DNA of 64,000 nt, taken from the NCBI GenBank assembly GCA_937868095.1, contig CALMLO010000042.1:62001-126000 (forward strand), given 5' to 3'. The first letter of the stretch is position 1. The number at the start of each line of letters is the position of its first letter. The position numbers and the translations under genes were made by a program. Source of the stretch: an uncultured Phycisphaerales bacterium (GTDB taxonomy: Bacteria; Planctomycetota; Phycisphaerae; Sedimentisphaerales; Anaerohalosphaeraceae). This document shows positions 36,547 through 45,155 of this stretch, in pieces. A model generated the notes under the pieces. The model was not told where the DNA came from. It did not search any database and saw only the letters and a program-made list of their open reading frames with translations.

Positions 36547-37791
36547 TTACCTTTTTGGAGTAGTTAGAGGGATTGCCGGCGAAGGCGTTCCTGAAGGGGA
36601 CGGCTGTTTAAGAAACAGATAGTACAGCTGCCCCTCTTCATAGACCTGCCCCGCCATCTCGCCTGCCTGTTCGCCAATACCCATATAGACATCACATCGC
36701 CCCGCCGCTCGAATTGCTCCGCCGGTATCCTGATCCAAGGCAAAACCGGTATAGGGCGCTTTGACAATCCGACTCCCGGTCGGACGCGGCAAAACCGTCT
36801 TGAGAAAAGCCAGACACGCACGCGGGTAAATCGACTTATCGGTGGCAATTGTGCGAAGCGGCGTAACCGGCTCATTCAGACTCCCCCGAGGATTGCCTTC
36901 ATCCAGCCGGAAGAAAACATAACGAGGATTGCGATAGACATACTTTTCGATCTGGTTCGGATGGGCCTTGAAATAATCAATCATCGCCTTCAAACTCATT
37001 CCCGAAGCAGGCACAAGCCCGTCTCGAATCATTTCCTGAGCCACGCTGTTGTATTCATGTCCGTTATTCGCAGCATACCCCAGCGTTACTTGTTTGCCGT
37101 CGGGCAGACGCACAATCGCCGACCCCTGTACATGGGCAATATAAACCTCGAAAGGATCCGCCAGCCACGCAATTTCTTGACCGCGGAGCATGCCCGTTTG
37201 CTCAATTTCACGTCTGGAGGGATACTGCACAATAGAACCATTCGGCAATTTCTGTCCGAGGACTTCCCCGTTGGGACCTTTCACCAAATCATCCGGCTGT
37301 TTATATAAAGGATACCGGAAACGGGAATCCGGCTTCAAAGAACCCTCAAAAATGGGAGTGTAATAGCCGGTAAAAAGCACTGTTCCACGGTCATCGCAGC
37401 CCACAGACTGATAAAAATCAAAACGGTCAAGGATGGCTTTCTGAAGATTCCGACCGGTCATTCCCCCATCCAGGAGTTCGGCCATCGCACGCACAGACGA
37501 AATCGCCATCTCATGAGTAATCTCGCCCATCGGATAGTACCGTTTGCTGGAAGGTTTGGATAGATAACTCAAACTGTGGTCGATGGCCTTTCGCAAATCC
37601 GTCGTATCATAACAGGCAAGGGTAATATCCGGTATCATCGCCGGGTCGGTAATCTTCCGAAGAGCATACTGCCCGGGAGGCAGCGGCCGGTCATACTGCG
37701 GCGCTTCCAGCTCGCGAGCCGTTTTACAACCAACTGTCAGCAAGGCCGCTGACAGCCCAATCCCCCACACCGCCAATCGAAATCGCTCCAT
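36547..37791 (-). CDS. mltA: Membrane-bound lytic murein transglycosylase A (MltA)
   Basis: Lipoprotein peptidoglycan lyase of 414 residues. The ATG at 37791 follows ACGGAG; the frame is open to a TTG five codons upstream. The signal ends in the lipobox LLTVGC. Family signatures are VLFTGYYTPIFEGS, YPSRREIE and the C-terminal active-site region DQDTGGAIRAAGRCDVYMGIG, which contains the conserved catalytic Asp. It cleaves the MurNAc-GlcNAc bond to form 1,6-anhydro ends. The presence of MltA implies ordinary peptidoglycan in this organism. Confidence 0.93.
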   Translation of the reverse strand: MERFRLAVWGIGLSAALLTVGCKTARELEAPQYDRPLPPGQYALRKITDPAMIPDITLACYDTTDLRKAIDHSLSYLSKPSSKRYYPMGEITHEMAISSVRAMAELLDGGMTGRNLQKAILDRFDFYQSVGCDDRGTVLFTGYYTPIFEGSLKPDSRFRYPLYKQPDDLVKGPNGEVLGQKLPNGSIVQYPSRREIEQTGMLRGQEIAWLADPFEVYIAHVQGSAIVRLPDGKQVTLGYAANNGHEYNSVAQEMIRDGLVPASGMSLKAMIDYFKAHPNQIEKYVYRNPRYVFFRLDEGNPRGSLNEPVTPLRTIATDKSIYPRACLAFLKTVLPRPTGSRIVKAPYTGFALDQDTGGAIRAAGRCDVYMGIGEQAGEMAGQVYEEGQLYYLFLKQPSPSGTPSPAIPLTTPKR

Positions 37792-37843
37792 AACAACTCC
37801 GTCCAAGTCCTTTTAAGAATCATTATTCCAAAGAGTTAGGCGC

Positions 37844-37871
37844 ATTATCCACGCAAACAAAGGCCTGTCAA
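37844..37871 (-). promoter_or_regulatory. Sigma-70-like promoter of mltA
   Basis: Minus strand: perfect TTGACA (37866-37871), 16-nt spacer, GATAAT (37844-37849, five of six), 52 nt upstream of the mltA ATG. Confidence 0.7.
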
Positions 37872-37921
37872 TATCTTTCTATAAATCGCCCCAATTCAGG
37901 AAAAACCTTGAGAGAAAATAA

Positions 37922-37949
37922 TTGACAAAAAAGCGGCTTTTCGGACAAT
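37922..37949 (+). promoter_or_regulatory. Sigma-70-like promoter of the CsgG-like lipoprotein gene
   Basis: Perfect TTGACA (37922-37927), 16-nt spacer, GACAAT (37944-37949, four of six), 41 nt upstream of the ATG at 37991. It is divergent to the mltA promoter. Confidence 0.55.
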
Positions 37950-37990
37950 GCAGAAAAAGACAACCCTTCTTTTAGAAAGGAATCCGAACA

Positions 37991-38653
37991 ATGAAACCTA
38001 TCATCTGGGCAGGATTAGCCGTCTCGGCCGTATTCCTCGCCGGCTGTACCAGCGGAGAAGGATATTATCGTCAGGATTATGATTATTCCTCCGTACAAAA
38101 GATTGCCGTAGTGGACGTCATCGGACCGGTCGGCGGAGAAGCCGCACGAAACCAAATCGCTGACTTTTTTGCAATGGAACTGCTGAAAAAAGGGTACTCC
38201 CCTATTGAACGGGCCCAAGTCCACATTCTTTTGAAGGAGCAGGAGTTTCAGGCATCAGCCATCGCCAGCGACGAGGATGCAGCCAAAGCAGGCCGGATTC
38301 TCAATGTCCCTGTCGTCTTAATCGTTAATGTTCCCAAATTTGGTGCGGATATTCAAGTGACAGCCAAGATGGTCAACGTGGAAGACGGCAGTATCTTATG
38401 GATGTCCACTGGCAAGGGGAAAGGCGGAAAAGCACTCGGGACCATTTTGGGAGCCGCTGCCGGAGCAGCCATAGGATGGGCTTCCACCGGCGAAGATGAC
38501 CAAGTTCTCGGAGCCGTCGTCGGCGGGGTTGCAGGCGGGGCCGCCGGAAATCTCCTCACCCCTGATGAAGCAGAAAAAATGCTCGCAATAGTCAAAAAAG
38601 TCTGTAAAACTCTCCCAAGCCGACAAGTCCGATTCCAGAAAATAAAGGATTAA
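37991..38653 (+). CDS. CsgG-like lipoprotein with glycine-zipper segment
   Basis: Lipoprotein of 220 residues with the lipobox FLAGC (Cys19). The central part (about 35-150) resembles the CsgG/GNA1162 fold: QKIAVVDVIGP, FFAMELLKKGYSPIERAQ, and a repeated VNVEDGSILW segment. It is followed by a glycine-zipper stretch (about 155-200, LGTILGAAAGAAIG and LGAVVGGVAGGAAGN) that could insert into or associate with a membrane. Probably an outer-membrane-associated assembly or stress lipoprotein; a pore role as in curli export is not shown. It ends 85 nt before hom and may be co-transcribed with it. Confidence 0.78.
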   Translation: MKPIIWAGLAVSAVFLAGCTSGEGYYRQDYDYSSVQKIAVVDVIGPVGGEAARNQIADFFAMELLKKGYSPIERAQVHILLKEQEFQASAIASDEDAAKAGRILNVPVVLIVNVPKFGADIQVTAKMVNVEDGSILWMSTGKGKGGKALGTILGAAAGAAIGWASTGEDDQVLGAVVGGVAGGAAGNLLTPDEAEKMLAIVKKVCKTLPSRQVRFQKIKD

Positions 38654-38738
38654 CCGTTCCGCTGTGCTGAAAAACAAAACCTTTTCCGCATCAGACGGAT
38701 TGAAAACCAAAGAATGCACCTCCGTGAGACAGGAATCG

Positions 38739-40061
38739 ATGGACGAAAGCAAACTCCGAGTTGGTTTGATTGGCTTTGGGACTGTGGGAACCGGTGTCGC
38801 CAAACTGCTCCTCGAAGAAGCCGATGAAATTGCCGCCCGTACCGGAGTCCGGCTCGAACTGGCCTGTGTGATTGACAAAGACACAGCTGCCCTCCGCCAA
38901 ATCCGACTGCCGGCCGGCCTGCTCAGCGACAACATAGAACGTCTTCTTAACGACCCAACAATTGATGTCGGCATCGAGCTGGTCGGCGGCACAACAGCCG
39001 CCCGCCAAATCCACCATCAGCTGCTCCGTGCCGGCAAGCATATTGTCACCGCCAACAAAGCCCTCCTGGCCGAGTATGGACCGGAACTGTACACAGCCGC
39101 TCTCGAAACGGGCAAGTGCATCGGCTTTGAAGCCAGCTGCTGCGGCGGAATCCCGATTATTCTGGCTATTCGAACCGGCCTTGCCGCCAATCGAATCCTC
39201 GGCTTGTACGGCATCTTTAACGGAACCTGCAATTACATTCTCACCAAAATGACCCAAAGCGGCGCCGATTTTAAAACCGTCCTGACGGAAGCACAGGCCA
39301 AAGGATATGCGGAAGCAGATCCCACCCTCGACATCAACGGCACGGATACCGCCCACAAACTGGCCATCCTCGGCGGCCTGGCCTTCCGTCGAAGAATCTC
39401 CATGAACGAGATTTATACCGAAGGCATCGAGCGGATTGAAATCGAGGATATTCGCAATGCCCGCGAAATGGGCTACGTCATCAAACTCCTGGCCATCGGC
39501 GAACAAAACGGCGATGGGAGTCTGTCCCTGCGGGTACATCCATCGCTGGTTCACCAGGACAATCCCTTAGCCGCTGTTTCCGGACCTTTTAACGCCGTCA
39601 GTGTTCACGGACATGCTGTCGGACGAACCATGTTTTACGGACGCGGCGCAGGAATGATGGCCACCGCCAGTGCTGTCGTCGCCGATTTAATTGAGATAGG
39701 ACTGGGCAGCATCCAGCGCATCTTTCGAACAACACCGATGGTCACCGGAAAATACAAAGAAATCTCAATCAAACCTATCGAAAACATCGAATGCCGCTTT
39801 TATATCCGTCTGATGGCCAAAGATGAACCCGGTGTAGTCGCCAAATACGGACGGATTCTGGCCAGCCACAAAATCAGCATTCGCGGCGCAATTCAGCACG
39901 AAGGACGCGGACCGGACAATACTGTGCCCGTGGTGATTACAACCCATCCGACCCTGGAACGGAATATGTCCAATGCGCTGGAGGAATTAAGCCGTCTGAA
40001 AGTCATCAGCGGGCGTCCGGTCTGCATCCGTATTGTCGATATTCCGGAGGATTCCGAATGA
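38739..40061 (+). CDS. hom: Homoserine dehydrogenase with ACT domain
   Basis: Reduces aspartate semialdehyde to homoserine in threonine and methionine synthesis; 440 residues. I use the ATG at 38739 (MDESKLRVGLIGFGTVG) with AGGA upstream; the open frame reaches 38664. The NAD(P)-binding GFGTVGTG, the TANKALLAEYG segment, the catalytic region GGIPIILAIRTGLAANRI with NGTCNYILTKM, and YAEADPTLDINGTDTAHKL are all present. A C-terminal ACT domain (about 355-430) suggests feedback control by an amino acid. The stop overlaps the next start (ATGA). Confidence 0.95.
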   Translation: MDESKLRVGLIGFGTVGTGVAKLLLEEADEIAARTGVRLELACVIDKDTAALRQIRLPAGLLSDNIERLLNDPTIDVGIELVGGTTAARQIHHQLLRAGKHIVTANKALLAEYGPELYTAALETGKCIGFEASCCGGIPIILAIRTGLAANRILGLYGIFNGTCNYILTKMTQSGADFKTVLTEAQAKGYAEADPTLDINGTDTAHKLAILGGLAFRRRISMNEIYTEGIERIEIEDIRNAREMGYVIKLLAIGEQNGDGSLSLRVHPSLVHQDNPLAAVSGPFNAVSVHGHAVGRTMFYGRGAGMMATASAVVADLIEIGLGSIQRIFRTTPMVTGKYKEISIKPIENIECRFYIRLMAKDEPGVVAKYGRILASHKISIRGAIQHEGRGPDNTVPVVITTHPTLERNMSNALEELSRLKVISGRPVCIRIVDIPEDSE

Positions 40062-41248
40062 CTGCCAAATACGCCATTATTGTCCCGGACGGGGCCGCCG
40101 ACAATCCGCAGGAGATGCTCGGCGGAAAAACTATTTTTGAAGCCGCAGACATCCCCAACATCGATAAAATCGCCCACTCCGGAAGACAGGGAATTGTCCA
40201 CACCGTCCCCAAAGGAATGCAGCCCGGCAGCGATGTGGCGATGATGAGTCTGCTTGGCTACGACCCCAAAACCAACTACACCGGACGCGCCCCCATCGAA
40301 GCGGCCGCTCAGGAAATCCCCCTTCAGGAGTCCGATTGGGTGTTTCGCTGCAATCTGGTAACAACAGCGGACGGCAGAATGGTGGACCACAGCGCCGGCC
40401 ATATTACAACCAAAGAAGCAACCGCTCTCATTCAGGAATTTGAAAAACTTGTGGGCAGCAGCACCATCCGCTTCTATCCGGGCGTCAGCTATCGCCATTT
40501 GTGTGTAATCAGCGGCCAGGAATTTGCCGTTACAACTTATCCGCCCCATGACTATATCGGCCAGAAATTAAGCAAAATCATGCCCAAAGGCAAAGGAGCC
40601 GATCTGCTCAAGGAATTGATGGCCAAATCCCAGCGGTTTTTCGAAGACCACCCCATCAACAAAGTCCGTCGCGACCTGAAGGAAAACCCCGCCGACACCA
40701 TTTGGCTCTGGGGGCAGGGCCGTCGGGCATTTTTGGAAAAGTTCCAGACCCGCTACAACAAAAAAGGAGCTGCCATTACGGCCGTGGACCTTGTCCGCGG
40801 GCTGGCCAAATTAGTAGGTTTCGACCTGATTGAAGTGCCCGGCGCAACCGGCTATCTGGATACCAACTATGCCGGAAAAGGAGAAGCCGCCCTCGAGGCA
40901 CTGGACAAATACGACCTCGTACTGGTTCATATCGAAGCAACAGACGAAGCCGGGCACAGCGGTAATCCTCTCCAGAAGAAAAAAGCCCTCGAAAACATCG
41001 ACAAGTTCATCGTAGGCCCCGTCTATGAAGCCATTCAAACCTTCGACCAGTGGCGGATTCTCGTAATGCCCGACCATCCAACCCCCTGCGACATCCGCTC
41101 CCATGTCGGCGAACCAGTCCCCTTCGCAATGGCCGGCACCGGAATCAAAAACATTCTTGATGCCCCCTTCAGCGAACCGAACAGTTTTGAGTCCGGTTTT
41201 GAGATTGCCTGCGGCGCAGATTTGATGGAATTTTTCCTGAAGTTGTAA
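40058..41248 (+). CDS. ApgM-like alkaline-phosphatase-superfamily protein, probable homoserine kinase
   Basis: Protein of 396 residues similar to archaeal-type independent phosphoglycerate mutase (ApgM). Metal-site segments are IIVPDGAADNP, the Ser region PGSDVAMMSLLGYDP, YTGRAPIEA, IEATDEAGHSGN and MPDHPTPCD. It overlaps hom by 4 nt, and the genuine gpmI lies elsewhere in the window. A branch of this superfamily has been proposed to be a non-orthologous homoserine kinase on the basis of gene neighbourhood with threonine genes (the TIGR02535 type, as I recall it), and this gene fits that well. Phosphoglycerate mutase remains the alternative. Confidence 0.8.
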   Translation: MTAKYAIIVPDGAADNPQEMLGGKTIFEAADIPNIDKIAHSGRQGIVHTVPKGMQPGSDVAMMSLLGYDPKTNYTGRAPIEAAAQEIPLQESDWVFRCNLVTTADGRMVDHSAGHITTKEATALIQEFEKLVGSSTIRFYPGVSYRHLCVISGQEFAVTTYPPHDYIGQKLSKIMPKGKGADLLKELMAKSQRFFEDHPINKVRRDLKENPADTIWLWGQGRRAFLEKFQTRYNKKGAAITAVDLVRGLAKLVGFDLIEVPGATGYLDTNYAGKGEAALEALDKYDLVLVHIEATDEAGHSGNPLQKKKALENIDKFIVGPVYEAIQTFDQWRILVMPDHPTPCDIRSHVGEPVPFAMAGTGIKNILDAPFSEPNSFESGFEIACGADLMEFFLKL

Positions 41249-41249
41249 A

Positions 41250-42101
41250 ATGCTGCCGCCGAGGAATTGTCAGTTGTATAGCCGAACCAAACGGAAAGGG
41301 CTGGAAGAATACCGCCTCAAGGAACCCCTTTATCCGGCAGTTCAGGAAAACACCTTTGACCGCCTATGGGAAATGCCTCTCGAACCCGTTGACCAGCCCA
41401 ATTATCGCGGCAAGGGACAAAGCCGGGTTTATCTCTGGAAGACGGAACCTCACTGGCTGATCGTAAAAAAACAATCAGATTATTTAACAAGAAATCCTTC
41501 CTGCCCCATTTGCGGCATTCCTGCCGCAGAAAGGGAGTTTCAGAATCTGCTCTTTTTCAGGCAAATCGGCATTACCGCCCCCACTCCTGTTTATTTTGGC
41601 CGTCGCCGCAGGAGGAGACACTCTCAAGCCATTCTGATTACGGAATATGCTTCCGATTTTCTCTCCCTCAAAACCTTGCTCTCCCAGTGGCAGCAGGAAA
41701 CCCCTAACCCCTCCGCAAAAAAGAAAGTCATCCAGGCCGTCGCCCTTGAGATACGCAGGCTCCATCACCTTCGGCTTTGCCATCGCCATCTGGTCCCAAA
41801 GCATATCCTGCTCAACCCCGCCTGCTCCCCCGCGAAAGTTATGTTCATCGACTTGGAAGCCGTCCGCCGGTTTATCCCCTTTCGGAAAAACCGCCAGGCC
41901 GAACTGGCAAGTCTGAACAACCGCAGCCGCCTCGTCAGCCGCACTGACAAACTCCGATTCTTATTTGCCTATCTTGGAATTTCAAAATGGACTCCTCAGG
42001 CCAAAAAGTGGACACAGGAGATTCTCCGAAAATCAGACATTAAAAGGCGAAAATCAGAAAATCGGCTGAAAAATTTCCATTTTCACTCAATTCCATTGTG
42101 A
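41250..42101 (+). CDS. WaaP/InaA-type lipopolysaccharide kinase-like protein
   Basis: Predicted kinase of 283 residues with an eukaryotic-like fold. The ATP-site Lys is probably in HWLIVKK after GKGQSRVYLWK, the catalytic loop is LRLCHRHLVPKHILL, and the metal-binding motif is VMFIDLEAVRR. These match the WaaP/InaA (Kdo/lipopolysaccharide kinase) group, which phosphorylates heptose or Kdo of LPS inner core. Typical HRD is HRH here. The C-terminus is very basic. It begins 1 nt after the preceding stop, so it is translated from the hom operon. An LPS substrate implies a Gram-negative outer membrane. Confidence 0.75.
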   Translation: MLPPRNCQLYSRTKRKGLEEYRLKEPLYPAVQENTFDRLWEMPLEPVDQPNYRGKGQSRVYLWKTEPHWLIVKKQSDYLTRNPSCPICGIPAAEREFQNLLFFRQIGITAPTPVYFGRRRRRRHSQAILITEYASDFLSLKTLLSQWQQETPNPSAKKKVIQAVALEIRRLHHLRLCHRHLVPKHILLNPACSPAKVMFIDLEAVRRFIPFRKNRQAELASLNNRSRLVSRTDKLRFLFAYLGISKWTPQAKKWTQEILRKSDIKRRKSENRLKNFHFHSIPL

Positions 42102-42183
42102 ACTTGTCAAAAGACCTCTGGTTTTCTTTCGCCATCTGCGATACAATAATCGTAGAAATTAAAAAAATACGGGGAAGTTCAGT

Positions 42184-43374
42184 ATGTCGAAGAAATGGAT
42201 GTGGCCGCTCTTGTTGCTGGGATGGCAAATTCTTGCCGCTCCCGCTGACACATTCAAGCATTTGACGCAGAAAGAGACCGTTTTTCACGGTTATGTCATT
42301 TCTACCGATGAAAATGGCCTGACTTCCATCCAAACTCAGGAAGCAGGCCTGCAAAAAATCCTCTTATCCGATTTTGAGGTTCAGATCAACCCGGAGGGAC
42401 GAAACCGGATTGTGCCTGTCCTTTCCATTTGCGATGAAATTGCCTATGAACTGGAGACGTCCGCTTTCGAGCAAGCCCTTCAGAAAGAAGCCCAGCGAGG
42501 TCCCCTTTTTATCCTCATCGAGATTGATACCCCAGGCGGAAGAATGGATTTGACCCGCCGGCTTTGTGCGGCTCTATCTGAACTTCGTTTCTGTCCCACA
42601 GTCGCTTTTATCAAGGGAGAAAAGAACCTCGGCGCCTACTCGGCAGGAACAGCCATCGCACTGGCCTGCAATAAGATTTATATGGCCCCCAATACCGCCA
42701 TGGGTGCGGTAACCGCCATCGTAGAAACCGACAGCGGCTATAAAACTCAGAAAGAGGTTTACGGGGAAGCCATCGGCGAAAAATTCGGCTCCGCCTGGCG
42801 CGGTTATCTGGCGGCCCTCGCTGAAAAAAACAACCGCCCGGGTATCTTAGCCAAAGCAATGGAAAATATGGAGATAGAGGTCCTCGAAGTTCACCGCGGC
42901 AATCAGACACTTTTTATCGAAGCCAAAGATAAACAACCCGCCGATGCGGTAATCGAAATCTTCTGCAAAAAAGGAGAATTGCTCACACTTACACCCGAAA
43001 GAGCCGTCCATTGCGGAATGGCCGACGGCATCGCCGACAATCGAATCCATCTCCTGGCCAAGTTGAACTGCTCCGATGCTCAGATTCAAGTCAATCAGGA
43101 CATCCTCAAGGCCCGCCAGGAACTCGGCATGGTTATCAAACGCTTTAACAAGCTCATGGAAACACTCGACTTGCGGTTTAAGCAGCTGGAAGCAAAGCAG
43201 GGCAACCTCTCTCAGCCCGAGGCCATGAAAGCGCTTCAGGACATTCTTCGCCAGACAGAAACACTGCTTCGCCTGAAACAAAAATACCCCGATGTGCCTG
43301 TAGAGGAAACAGAACTCATTCAGTTCAGAAATACTGTAAAAGCAGAGTATGAAAATATCCGAACGATGCGGTAA
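42184..43374 (+). CDS. Secreted ClpP-class serine protease (NfeD/SppA-like), paralogue 1
   Basis: Protein of 396 residues with a signal peptide ending at QILAAPA. A short domain of about 50 residues (ADTFKHLTQKET, ILLSDFEV) comes before a crotonase/ClpP-fold domain. IEIDTPGGRMDLTRRLC gives the oxyanion-hole region, and the likely nucleophile is Ser153 in KNLGAYSAGTAIALACN, followed by IYMAPNTAMGAV; a basic partner would be the Lys in the next helix. The C-terminal 100 residues are helical. NfeD- and SppA-type proteases act on membrane-associated peptides. It is followed closely by a paralogue, so they may form a hetero-oligomer. Confidence 0.78.
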   Translation: MSKKWMWPLLLLGWQILAAPADTFKHLTQKETVFHGYVISTDENGLTSIQTQEAGLQKILLSDFEVQINPEGRNRIVPVLSICDEIAYELETSAFEQALQKEAQRGPLFILIEIDTPGGRMDLTRRLCAALSELRFCPTVAFIKGEKNLGAYSAGTAIALACNKIYMAPNTAMGAVTAIVETDSGYKTQKEVYGEAIGEKFGSAWRGYLAALAEKNNRPGILAKAMENMEIEVLEVHRGNQTLFIEAKDKQPADAVIEIFCKKGELLTLTPERAVHCGMADGIADNRIHLLAKLNCSDAQIQVNQDILKARQELGMVIKRFNKLMETLDLRFKQLEAKQGNLSQPEAMKALQDILRQTETLLRLKQKYPDVPVEETELIQFRNTVKAEYENIRTMR

Positions 43375-43426
43375 CCGCCGCCGGCTCGGCAAAGTGAAAC
43401 AAGATTCAATAGACATGGAGGCCGTT

Positions 43427-44965
43427 ATGAAAGCAATACGCAGGATGGGACTTGCAGTAGTTCTTATGTTGTCGGCGATGCCCTCTTGGGCAGATACCTT
43501 CCGCCATCGCACCACCGGCGAGACATTCACCGGTTTTCGTACTCACAAAAAATCCGTCGGAAAAGTCTTAGTCTTCAACGCAGACCAAAACAAATTGATT
43601 CCGATGGACCTGTCAGAGTATGAAATCATCCGCGATGATAACGGACGTCGAAACACCGTAATAGTTGTCAGAATCGAGCAGCCCGAAATCCTGCTTTCAG
43701 AAACTATCGCCCAGGAAGCAGCCAATATTATCCTCCGATCCGCCGATCAGGGCCCCAAAGCTGTTATTATTCAGATTGATCTGCCCGGCGGCCAGGGCGC
43801 ACCCATGCGTCTTATTACCGAGGCCATCACAACGGCCATAGACGATGCCGGCTGCCGCGTCGCCGCTTACCTGCCGGGCGGGCCCTATGGAGGGGCTTTT
43901 TCTGCCGCTGCTATCGTTGCCCTTGCCTGTGAAACCATTTACATCTCCCCTACCGCCGCGATAGGTGCCGTAGGTCCGATGGGAAGCCAAGGGGGCAAAA
44001 CGGACCAGGAATATCTCCAGTTCCTGGAAACATACGCACCCGATAGCCTCGCATCATTCAGTGTGTATGCGGCCACGCTGGCACAACGGGCGAACCGTCC
44101 CCAGTTGCTGGCTCGAGCCCTCGTCGATAAGCATCTGTCTATTGCCGAGGTTCGAACGCCGGACGGAAAAATCTCCCTCGTCGAATTAAGCCAAAGACAG
44201 GAAAATCAAACCGTAGTACGAATGATTGTCGAAGGGTTGCCCCAGTCCTCCTCCTCCGATGCATCGCCCATCCGTGCCGTCGGAAAATTGCTTTCCCTTC
44301 CTTCCGCCGAAGCAATTCGCTGGAAGATGGCCGATAAACAGGTTTCTTCCTTTGAGGAAATGATTGCCGATATGGGAGTGAGCGGCGCTGCCGTCGTGAA
44401 CTCAGCAGGATTGACAAGCACCATTCAAAAATTTTCCACAGCCAAAAGAAATCTGGAGCAAATCATCACCAAGATCGAAATAGAAGAAGAACGGGTCAAT
44501 ACCCTCGAAAGCCAGCTGGCAGAACTGGAAAAAATGGCTTTAACGGGTACTGTCACACGCGAGGTAACACGAGGGGGACAATATGAAAGCTACCGTCGAG
44601 GCCGCGCCCAGCTCAGAGACCCCGACCGTTTCTGGAACCGCTACTATAACGAACGAGACTACATCAGCGACGATATCCCTCTCCAAGACCGTTACGGACG
44701 CGATATTCGACCGAGGGATCGCGGACTCACCGGCAGGGAAAAGGTCACCGAAGAGAAGCCCGCCGGCAACATTGCAGATGTCCGAAGGCAATTAATTGTC
44801 CTGACAGCAGAACTGATCGCCAATTATCAGCAGGCAATCGGCCTGGCCCGCCGCTGGCCGGGCGCCTTGCCCCCAGGCGTTACCCTCGATACACTTCAGA
44901 AAAATCTCGTTTCGGCACAAACCCTCCTGAACATCCAGCAGCGAAGGTTGACGCAGGGATACTAA
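43427..44965 (+). CDS. Secreted ClpP-class serine protease (NfeD/SppA-like), paralogue 2
   Basis: Protein of 512 residues, paralogue of the upstream gene product. The ATG at 43427 has GGAGG 6 nt upstream; the frame is open to 43349, inside the previous gene. The signal peptide ends at MPSWA, followed by the same juxta-signal domain (ADTFRHRTTGET, LIPMDLSEYEI). The ClpP-fold core has IQIDLPGGQGAPM and the likely nucleophile Ser159 in GGAFSAAAIVALACE, then IYISPTAAIGAVG. The C-terminal part adds a coiled coil (about 320-370), an Arg/Asp/Tyr-rich low-complexity linker and a helical end. A strong terminator follows. Confidence 0.78.
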   Translation: MKAIRRMGLAVVLMLSAMPSWADTFRHRTTGETFTGFRTHKKSVGKVLVFNADQNKLIPMDLSEYEIIRDDNGRRNTVIVVRIEQPEILLSETIAQEAANIILRSADQGPKAVIIQIDLPGGQGAPMRLITEAITTAIDDAGCRVAAYLPGGPYGGAFSAAAIVALACETIYISPTAAIGAVGPMGSQGGKTDQEYLQFLETYAPDSLASFSVYAATLAQRANRPQLLARALVDKHLSIAEVRTPDGKISLVELSQRQENQTVVRMIVEGLPQSSSSDASPIRAVGKLLSLPSAEAIRWKMADKQVSSFEEMIADMGVSGAAVVNSAGLTSTIQKFSTAKRNLEQIITKIEIEEERVNTLESQLAELEKMALTGTVTREVTRGGQYESYRRGRAQLRDPDRFWNRYYNERDYISDDIPLQDRYGRDIRPRDRGLTGREKVTEEKPAGNIADVRRQLIVLTAELIANYQQAIGLARRWPGALPPGVTLDTLQKNLVSAQTLLNIQQRRLTQGY

Positions 44966-44976
44966 TAATACATAAG

Positions 44977-45019
44977 CCGCAGATACAACGCAATCTGTTG
45001 TGTCTGCGGTTCCTTTTTA
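44977..45019 (+). terminator. Intrinsic terminator after the second ClpP-class protease gene
   Basis: A 13-bp stem (CCGCAGATACAAC and its partner, one G-U) with a 7-nt loop (44977-45009) is followed by TTCCTTTTT. It closes the transcript coming from hom or from the protease pair. Confidence 0.85.
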
Positions 45020-45035
45020 TAAATACAGATTGTGC

Positions 45036-45064
45036 TTGACGCTCGAGCGGATTTTATCTATCCT
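45036..45064 (+). promoter_or_regulatory. Sigma-70-like promoter of the FlgI-like lipoprotein gene
   Basis: TTGACG (45036-45041, five of six), 17-nt spacer, TATCCT (45059-45064, four of six), directly after the terminator and about 90 nt before the ATG at 45156. Confidence 0.6.
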
Positions 45065-45155
45065 ATCTTCCCATTCCCGGAATAGAAAAAGTAGATTAGA
45101 AAATGGAGATGGACAACCCCTCAAGGGCCTGTTCATCCTTTCAGGAAGCGGCATT

